From positions 4,776,501-4,840,500 of the forward strand of contig BSBM01000608.1 in assembly GCA_027924585.1 (NCBI GenBank): a stretch of DNA of 64,000 nt, given 5' to 3'. A program made the translations under genes and the position numbers. Positions 56,762 through 64,000 of the stretch are shown in pieces (position 1 is the first letter of the stretch; each line of letters starts with the position of its first letter). This DNA is from Larix kaempferi. Its lineage: Eukaryota; Streptophyta; Pinopsida; Pinales; Pinaceae. Under the pieces are notes generated by a model. The model did no database searches. It was not told the origin of the DNA and saw only the letters and a program-made list of their open reading frames with translations.

Positions 56762-58931
56762 TTGTTGAAAGGATGAATAGGACACTGATGGAAAAGGAAA
56801 GGAGCATGCTAAGAAGTGTGGGGATAGGACAAGAATTATGGGAAAAGGTAGTGGAGACAACATGTTACTTGGTAAATCGACCACCCACATCAGCATTGGT
56901 TGAAAAAAATCCACAAGAGGTATGGACTAGTAGGAAACCCTCTATTAAACATCTGAAAGTTTTTGGTCATGATGCTTATGTACATGTTTAAAGGAGAAAA
57001 AGACTAAGTTGGAAAATAAATCTGAAAAATGTATCTTTATTGGTTATAAAGATGGTATGAAAGGTTATAAACTTTGGAATCATGTAACTAAGAAGATTGT
57101 TTATAGTCAAGATGTTGTGTTTAAAGAGGTCAAAGAACTTCCCAAACAGGAAGTGACTCCAATGGAAAAGGAACCAGAGAAGATAGAGTTTGAGTTAGAA
57201 GATGAAGAATTTGACTCAACAAAAGAAGTTGAATCAAGAAAAGAAGAACCTCATACTACAATTTTGAGGAGATCATCTCAAGAAAGAAGGAAACCATAAA
57301 GGTATTCCCCTCCTGATTTTCGGTCAATTTTTGCTTTATCTATTACCGATGATGATCCTAGAAATGTGAAGGAAGTTGTTGATTCAGAGGATAGTGATCT
57401 ATGGAAGAAAGCCATGTTTGAAGAAATGGAATCCTTCGACAAAAATGAAGCGTGGTATATAGTTCAGTTACCTACTGGAAGAAAATTCGTTGGCAGAAAA
57501 TGGCTATTTAAAAGGAAGTTAAATGCAGAAGGTAAAGTGGAGAAGTATAAATCTCGCTTGGTAGCAAAGGGATATTCTCAGGTAGAGGGAATTTATTTTG
57601 GTGAAATATTTTCTCCAGTTGAAAAATTAACTTCCATTAGATTTCTTCTTTCTATTGATGTTGCTTTTGATCTTGAAGTAGAGCAGATGGGTGTGAAGAC
57701 ATCATTCTTACATGGCGATCTAAAAGAAAAAATCTGCATTAAACAACCAGAAGGGTTAATAGTAAAGGGAAATAAAGAGTTGGTATGTAAACTAAATAAG
57801 TCACTTTGTGTTCTAAAGCAATCTCCAAGGATGTGGTACCAAAAGTTTGACACATACATACTTGGATTAGGGTTTATGAGAAGCAAGGTTGATCACTGTG
57901 TATACTCCAAACAAGTTGGTGATCACTTCATTAACATAGTATTGTATGTTGATGACATGTTGTTGATTGAAAACAACAAAGATGTCATAAAGGAGGTGAA
58001 GTCTCAGTTATCCTCTAAATTTGACATGAAGGATCTCGGTGCTGCAAAATTCATACTAGGAATGGAGATTAAAAGAGATCGTGTAAACAGGAAGATCTGG
58101 TTAAATCAAAGAAAATATGTTGAGACAGTACTACAGATATTTAACATGTAGGAAAGTAAGTCGGTCAAGGTCCCTATACTTGTAGGTGTAAATTTATCTA
58201 TAGATTAGTGTCCCAAGACACAGGAAGAGGAAGAAGATATGGCACGAGTTCCATATGCTAGTGCAGTTGGTAGTTTGATGTATGCAATGGTATGTACTAG
58301 ACCGAACATTGCTCATGTAGTGGGATTATTGAGCAGATATATGTCAAAACTAGGGAAGGAGCATTGGACAATTGTAAAGAGGGTCTTCAGATATTTGCGT
58401 AGCACTACAGATTATGCAATCTGCTACCAAGAAAGACCCGGACCAAACAAAGTAATAAATGTACATGGATTTGTTGATGCAAACTGGGATGGAGATCTTG
58501 ATCACAGAATATCTACAAGTGGGTATGTGTTTAATTTATTTAGAGGAGCCATCAGTTGGATGAGAAAGAGACAGTTTGTATTTGTACTCTCAACTACAGA
58601 ATCTAAATATATGGCATCCACTCATGCAAGTAAATAAGTTGTATGGTTGCAGAGATTATGTTCAGGTGTTGGGTTTGTACAAAGAGTTGTAAGGTTAGAT
58701 TGTGACAGCCAAAGTGTAATCTTCCTAGCAAAGAACCTTGCTTATCATGCTAAGACAAAGCATATTGATGTGCAATATAACTTTGTGAGAGATATGGTTG
58801 AAGACAAGAAGGTGCTACTGGAGAAGGTTGACACCTTGAATAATGTTGCAAACTCATTAACAAATTATGTCAATATAGAGAAGTTCTCTTGGTGTAGAGA
58901 ATCTGTGGGCATTGATGCCCTGAACCTATGA
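56762..58931 (+). pseudogene. pol: Element G integrase C-terminus, RT and RNase H
   Basis: Integrase end VERMNRTLMEKERSML..LWEKVVETTCYLVNR (56770-56890), with the last catalytic Glu in VERMNR; GKR-type module EKCIFIGYKDGMKGYKLW. One frameshift near 56995, then a single frame from 57009 to 58931 broken only by stops (57297, 58149, 58206, 58635). RT: EAWYIVQLPTGRKFVGRKW, catalytic VLYVDDMLLIE (57945-57970), KDLGAAKFILGMEI. RNase H: VDANWDGDLDHRISTSG, STTESKYMAS, DCDSQSVIFL, KHIDVQYNFVRD. Different from the A/B/C/F Copia group, since it keeps integrase sequence. Confidence 0.9.
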
Positions 58932-58983
58932 CTTTATGAGTACATGATTCATTGTTATGTAGAGAAAACAACAAGTGGGAGAA

Positions 58984-59268
58984 TGTTGGGTATATAATTT
59001 TCTAAAAATATGTAATTTAATCCCGATTAAGGGATTGGGGTCTATTTTCTAATCCAGGTTAATGGATTAAGGTATTGGATGTTGCGGAATACCTATATTG
59101 TATTGTGAGTGATTCATAATGAGAATGAGAAAATAAGAGGTGTGGCTCTAAGTTTGGTTGGTTTTCCCGATTAAGGGTTTCCAGCGTAAATCTCTATGTA
59201 TTATGTGTGAATGTTATGGTGTAATCTTTGTTTTGCTTAAAATAATATGTATGCTTTGCGTCTCTACA
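58984..59268 (+). repeat. 3' LTR of element G
   Basis: Starts TGTTGGGTATATAATTTTC after a purine-rich 'acaagtgggagaa' tract; the right end is not certain. Contains 'taatcccgattaagggatt' and related words. Confidence 0.65.
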
Positions 59269-59333
59269 TAGGTTTAAAACTTACTTATAGTCGTACTCAA
59301 GAAAAATCGTAGGAGGAAAGACGGGATTCGAGC

Positions 59334-60646
59334 ATGACAGAATTGAATCCAAATCTAGGAGAGAAGAGAAAGGTGACAATTATGACAGAGGTACCACGGA
59401 AGAAATACAAGGCAGTAAAGGAAAAGGTGGTCATGGCATTGAACAAGGATGACATAAACATTTTGTATGACCGCGTGACAGAGGTTGCTGAAGAAACTTC
59501 TAATATTGTTGAAGAAAAGAACATACAGTGTTTTGGGGGGATAAAAAATCAGCTCAAAGGACTTCGAAGAGTTATCTAGGGATTTATCCTAGCCCATATT
59601 CTAATAGGAGCTTCAAAACAGATCGAGGGAAGAGCAGAGGAAGAGGTGATGCTACAGGCATATACTCCAACGACGAGAAAGGCAATCAAGTTGCTGCCAA
59701 GAGAATTAAGTTTTGGGGATCTGGACCTATAGGAACAAGCTTACAAATTAAGCTATGTGGATTTGTAGTTGTCAATACTACCTATGTTTATGATGCAGAA
59801 CCTTCAGCAGCATATTGTTGTGGAGATCAAGGTGAGAGAGGAGAATACATATGCTGAAATGATAAGTATCAGATGTAGTATACTACGCTGCAGGAAGAAT
59901 ATGAGAAGTTGCAGAAGGACCAGGAAGAATTTGTAAAAGAGAAAGAGAAGATACAAAATGTTGTCACGGTAGCTTGTTGCACAGTACCGGAGGCCAAGGT
60001 AGTTGATGATATGGCTCCTGAAGAGAAAATGCATAGGTTGGTCGAAGTCCTATCAGGGTTCCGCGATAAGATTGAGGAGTTGGAGGAAAATCTGGTACCA
60101 AGTACTCTGCCAAAGGTAACAGCAAATCAAAGTGAGGAGGTTATTGAGGCAGTCAGAACCATGAAGGTTTGTGAAAGTGAGTGCGGTGTATTATTTGAAG
60201 AAGCCACACAAGCATGGGCCGCATTATTAGATGATGCAGAGCTACAGAGCATTACCGCTAGGTTGGAGGAAACACAAACAAAGATATCATATTGGGAGAA
60301 TCAATTGAAGACACTATCACCTATCGAGGAAATGATCAAGGTATCTAGAAATAAGAAGCTCCAATAGGAAACTAACTAGCCCATAGTCGAGCAGCAGAGG
60401 TGAACAGAATTGGTTGAAGAGTTGCAGGGTGAAGCCGAGCAAGTCTTGCAAATTATTTGTGGTGCGAGTAGTAAAGTGCAGGAAGCAACTAAGTGGGGTG
60501 AATAGCAGACAAATGTTCACCTAATTGGGGAGATGGTACAAGAATTATGCCAACATAGGGATGAAGTTCGCCGGACTATTGAAGAGTTGAAGCGGAAGTT
60601 CGAAGAATTTCAAGTGAAGTCCAAGACCCCACATGTATCATCTTAA
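59334..60646 (+). pseudogene. Element D post-integrase ORF, coiled-coil C-terminal part
   Basis: Resumes the ORF after G. 59334-59579: EVPRKKYKAVKEKVVMALNK and VTEVAEETSN. Frame changes near 59570 and 59880, then 59909-60367 is a strong coiled coil (KDQEEFVKEKEKIQN, GFRDKIEELEENL, TARLEETQTKISYWENQL), continuing with stops to 60646. It ends 28 bp before the LTR, the same spacing as in H. No signal peptide or membrane helix. Confidence 0.65.
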
Positions 60647-60673
60647 ATTGGCTCGGGATGAGCCACATGTGAG

Positions 60674-61586
60674 TGTTGGGGGCCTATTGGGTGAGGTAAA
60701 GTTTTGGGTAAATTTTTGCAAAGTTTTGGTGTGACATGTCCAAGGAAAAGTGGTTTGATGAAGAGCAGTCAACTCCGATGAAGCAGCCGAGAATATAGGA
60801 AATTGGGCATGTTGACAATGCAAGGGTGGAGTTAAGTAAGTTAGTTACAAGGTTTTTTACACTTACATTTATGAGTGGAGTAGTTAGGCAGTGGGGTAAT
60901 GGGATCGGGGCAGGCTGTTTGCACCCTATAAATATGTAAAGGGTTGGGAATTTTGGGGCTGTTAGTGAATTTGTGAACTAGTAGATGTCCTATTTTTGGA
61001 GAGCTCTATTTTGATGTTGAGAAGAGTCACATGATCTACATGCTTTGTGTGAAGATTCATTGTAAAGGAAGGAAAAATATGGAATTCATTGCAAAACATG
61101 AAGTGCTTATATTTTACTACGACTCATGAAGAAAGAAAGTGCGCCAGTGGTTTTTTCCCGTTTGGGTTTCCACGTTATATCCAATTTCCAATGTGTATGA
61201 TTCGGTGATGATGTGTTATGTTTATTTATGTTGCATATTGATGAATGAGAAATTATCCATGTGTATGAAATGTATATGAATGAATATATGTCATAGTTAA
61301 TTAAATTGTTAGATGTAAGAAAATATACGAACTGTTAAGTAAGATCTTCTGTCGAGGTTAAGGATGTTATGGTTGTTGGGTTTCTATCGCACCCCTTTGC
61401 TACTGCAGAAACTTGGTTCCTGCAGCTCCCATATATACTTCGGGTGAGACTTCATATGCTTCGCAAGTGTTGCCAAAAGAGGCTAAACCCTTTCAAGCCG
61501 GTATCTTGGGGTTTTGTTGGTGTTTAGTTTTGTGAACCCTGGTCGAAGTAGAAGTGTGACAATAGGAATGATGACACTTTTCAACA
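60674..61586 (+). repeat. 3' LTR of element D (913 bp)
   Basis: Starts TGTTGGGGGCCTATTGG and ends CTTTTCAACA; homologous to the H LTR (18403-19170). TATA box TATAAATA at 60927-60934. Followed by cagtt and K sequence. Confidence 0.8.
60927..60934 (+). promoter_or_regulatory. LTR TATA box of element D
   Basis: 'ccctataaatatg' about 255 bp into the LTR. Confidence 0.6.
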
Positions 61587-62495
61587 CAGTTCAATTCATC
61601 CTAATCAAATAGTTGAAATATATCAGCCTCATCCACCCAAGACGTATGATTTAAGGTCTAGTCAGAAACAGATTTCGAATTATCAAAGCAAGAAAGCAGT
61701 CATTCCACTAAAGCAGTTGACCATAAATGGAACAAGTAAAAAGAAAGATCGGCATAATATCAAGGAAAGAGAAACATAAGTGAAAGAATCAGATAAGTAT
61801 TCATCGTTCAATATGGAAAATGAGATTAATAAAATCAATATTCATGTTCCTTTAGTAGAATTGATTAAAAATGAATCTTATAGAGAGTCTACTCTTAGGA
61901 TTTTTCAATCTTCTGCTAATTTAGTTCTTTTTGAGACTGTTAATATGCAAGATGAAAATACTACTATAATTTTGGTCCCACATTTAGAAGATAAAACTCA
62001 GAATCCTCCACCATTTTTCATTATGCTTACCATCCATGAAAAAATGCTACATTTAACTATCTTTTAGATTCTGGAGCTTCTCATAATTTATTTCCCCAAG
62101 TAGTAATGGAAGCATTAGGGTTGAATGTTACCAAGCCTCTTCATGATTTATATTATTTTTACTCTAAATTAGTAAAGTGTTTGGGGGTCATCAAAGATAT
62201 TTTTGTTAGACTTGCTCAATTACCCATGAAAAGTATTTTGATCGATGTGGTAGTTGTTGATATCCCTCCAAAGTTTGGCATGTTTTTTTCTAGGTCATGG
62301 ACTAATAAATTATGTGGGACATTGAAAATGAATCTTACATATGATACTATTGTTGTTTTTGGAGGTGAGATGAGGATATTGTATAGAGAAGTACAGTTGG
62401 CTTATATAGTCAGTGATCATGAAAAACCTGCTAATTTTGATATCTATGCAGTTCAAACAAATATTGGGTCTTGTATTCTTCACATCAATCATTGA
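61587..62495 (+). pseudogene. pol: K polyprotein: gag end and aspartic protease
   Basis: Frame TYDLRSSQKQISNYQSKK (about 61640) to 62065, then a shift into the protease frame: YLLDSGASHNLFPQ, with the catalytic DSGA at 62067-62078, followed by VMEALGLNVTKPL, LIDVVVVDIPPKFGMFFSRSW and a long C-terminal region to 62495. The typical protease core is complete; only a few stops are present. Confidence 0.8.
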
Positions 62496-62525
62496 GTGGT
62501 TGATAGTAAACAGAATATAATTTAG

Positions 62526-63395
62526 AAGCAAGACGTTGAACAAAATATTGTATGTAAAATATACTTCGATGGATCTTCATCAAAAGAAGGTTCATGAGTA
62601 GGGATAGTTCTGGTATCTCCTTCAAATGATGTCATCACTCTATTGTGAAAGATTGAATTTGAAACCACAAATAACATAGAAGAATATGAGGCATTGATTT
62701 TGGGCTTGAGAGCAGTTAAAAGTATGAATGTCAGGAAATTGGCAGTTTTTGGTGATTTAGAGTTGTTCATCCAGCAGGTAAAGAATGTGTATCAGACCAA
62801 ACAACATTAGTTGAATTGTACAAAAATGAGGTATGGGAGCTTGTGGAAAAAAAAATTGAAGCTTTCAATATAAATTTTATTCCAAGAAGTGCTAATCAGA
62901 TAGATGATTCTTTAGCATTAGCAGCAAGTGGATTCAAGACTCCAATTGATTTACAGTTGAGGTATGAAGTTGAATTGAGGCATAGACCTTCAATTCTTGA
63001 TAACATCAAGCATTGGTGTGTTTTTCATGATGGTCAAGAAGTTAAGAGATTTATGGAATTAATAAATGAATTCTATGTCTCTCAGATAGATCAAGATCAA
63101 GATTTAGACGTGATTCAAAAAGCTAATTCTTGTTTTAAAAATGTGATTGCTAATCATGATATTATTGAGTTGAAATGAAATTTTATTCCTAATGACTTAG
63201 TGCATTTAGAGAGGCTTTTTCAAATAATGATTCTCCATTAAAACATGGTGTTCAGTCATTAGAAGATAATATTGTTAACTATAATATTGGAGATGAAGAA
63301 AATCCAAAGATAATTAAATTTTCAAAATCATTACCCCATGAACAGAAAGAAAGGTATGTTTCTCTTCTGAGAGAATTTGTAGATATTTTTCTTGG
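62526..63395 (+). pseudogene. pol: K polyprotein: RNase H-like domain followed by the start of RT
   Basis: IYFDGSSSKEGS (62555-62595), FETTNNIEEYEALILGLRAVKS (62655-62715), VFGDLELFIQQVKN (62750-62790) and IPRSANQIDDSLALAASG are the D-E-D-D layout of an archaeal-type RNase H. Next come HRPSILDNIKHWCVFHDG and then IGDEENPKIIKFSKSLPHEQKERY..LLREFVDIF (63280-63390), the usual entry into Tat-type RT. The order here is protease, RNase H, RT. Stops at about 62596, 62646, 62810 and 63176. RT is cut off by element E at 63396. Confidence 0.75.
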
Positions 63396-63723
63396 TGTTG
63401 GAGGGGCCTAGGTCGGCCTGTTGACTAGGCCCTCCGCCCGAACACTCTGCAGCACATGTCGATAGGTCGCATCGACTAGTATAGGTCGGGCTGGTTGGAT
63501 AAACCGACAGACGGTTATGTAACTGTATTTGCATATATATATATCTAGGCTGGTGAGCTGATGTAATAGAGAGATTGGTTCTATGACTGTATTTTGCTCT
63601 TGCTGGTTAATATAAAGGCTTGTTTCTCTCTCTATCTCGTCTCTTGTATCTGTATCATTGTATATGCTTGCTTATATGATGTAGTGTATCCATGATAACC
63701 ATATGAACCTTGGAACTACAACA
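63396..63723 (+). repeat. 5' LTR of element E (about 328 bp)
   Basis: Starts TGTTGGAGGGGCC and ends AACTACAACA before a primer-binding-like site. GC-richer at its left end than the neighbours. Contains an (AT)n run at 63533-63544 and a TATA-like 'ggttaatataaagg' near 63605. Preceded by cttgg, the expected left half of a target duplication. Confidence 0.7.
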
Positions 63724-63724
63724 T

Positions 63725-63741
63725 CTGGTTCCATTGTCGGT
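63725..63741 (+). promoter_or_regulatory. Primer binding site-like sequence of element E
   Basis: 'ctggttccattgtcggt' resembles the TGGTGCCATTGTCGG-type site seen in K, one base after the LTR end. Confidence 0.55.
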
Positions 63742-63799
63742 TGATACATGAAAAATTACTAGCAACATGACCTATGATTTCAGAATAGGAGATTAGAGA

Positions 63800-64000
63800 A
63801 TGGTGGGAGAAGAAAATCGTGAATTACCTACAGAACTATATGCGATGTAACAAGCTAACGATTAGCCAAGCGAGAGATCGATTCTTCTCCGAGACCCACG
63901 AGCGATTTATAGAGTTTGTACCGACTGCATTAAAGAAACTTCTGGATGAACAGACCAGTTGATGAAATAGAACGGAAGCTATTCTCGAAGCTGATCAATG
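63800..64000 (+). pseudogene. Start of element E gag, decayed and cut by the window end
   Basis: The ATG at 63800 (MVGEENRELPTELYAM) meets a TAA after 16 codons; the same frame continues PSERSILLRDPRAIYRVCTD with further stops. Gag by position only. Confidence 0.4.

Larger units (their letters stand above)
56749..59268 (+). mobile_element. Element G: internally deleted Copia element inside D
   Basis: The left end TGTTGGGTATGT (56749-56760) is the first bases of an LTR whose 3' copy starts TGTTGGGTATATAATTTTC at 58984. Immediately after, the sequence is already integrase (VERMNRTLMEKERSML), so 5' LTR, leader, gag, protease and most of integrase are deleted. The right end is uncertain; ...CTCTACA near 59268 is my best guess and no clear target duplication is visible. 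Confidence 0.7.
52568..61586 (+). mobile_element. Element D: 5'-truncated Ty3/Gypsy element (Tat-like), containing Copia element G
   Basis: Begins inside RT, continues through RNase H and integrase, then a long extra ORF, then a 3' LTR ending at 61586. The 5' LTR, gag, protease and RT fingers are missing. It lies between two parts of K (to 52567 and from 61587), so it was probably a full insertion later cut by a deletion that also removed part of K. Confidence 0.75.

Overview
This window looks like intergenic DNA from a large, retrotransposon-rich land-plant genome. A gymnosperm-like genome is my guess, from the AT-rich composition, the depth of nesting and the absence of host genes; nothing in the sequence fixes the species. 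I found no intact host protein gene, no tRNA or rRNA gene and no CRISPR array. Nearly everything I can name is LTR-retrotransposon sequence, plus one SINE-like insertion, one fold-back element and one CACTA-like terminal array.

Layout from left to right. (A) 1-6261, minus strand: a Copia-type element whose 3' LTR lies off the left edge; it has a 2.5 kb minisatellite-filled 3' region, a decayed pol, an intron-like cassette, a leader, a PBS and a 5' LTR. 6262-9518: non-coding, with a SINE-like insertion and a fold-back repeat. (H) 9519-10610 plus 17316-19170: the 3' end of a Ty3/Gypsy-type element (coiled-coil ORF and LTR), split by (C) 10611-17310, a complete minus-strand Copia-type element with 644 bp LTRs and the target duplication AGGGG. 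20266-21332: about twenty 50 bp hairpin-capable units ending in a CACTA-like terminus. (F) 22496-31993, plus strand: Copia-type element with gag and pol, its pol split by a 1.56 kb solo LTR (27487-29045, duplication ACCTA). (B) 32040-39955, plus strand: a sister of A, its 5' LTR split by a solo LTR of the same family in reverse (32124-33744, duplication CTATT). 39956-48624: decayed repeats with one solo LTR (41876-42553) and one 3' LTR (43389-44837). (K) 48625-52567 and 61587-63395: pieces of another Gypsy-type lineage. (D) 52568-61586: a 5'-truncated Gypsy-type element with pol, a large extra ORF and a 3' LTR, itself split by (G), an internally deleted Copia element at 56749 to about 59268. 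(E) 63396-64000: the 5' LTR and start of one more element, inserted in the reverse transcriptase start of K.

The most interesting observation concerns A, B, C and F. Each has the protease-integrase part of Copia pol replaced by a 1.2-1.5 kb non-coding cassette that begins CAG/GTATG, ends TTGTAG/GAAAGAT and contains further exon-like blocks between GT and AG signals. A, B and C also share one gag deletion junction, so they look like a non-autonomous family that amplified after losing gag, protease and integrase. Their 3' regions carry different, recently expanded minisatellites, and in A and B one array encodes an acidic ten-residue repeat in the sense direction. A second theme is the large post-integrase ORF of the Gypsy elements (H and D), which has a similar layout in both copies. 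In H it stays in one frame across the C insertion and is broken only by nonsense codons.
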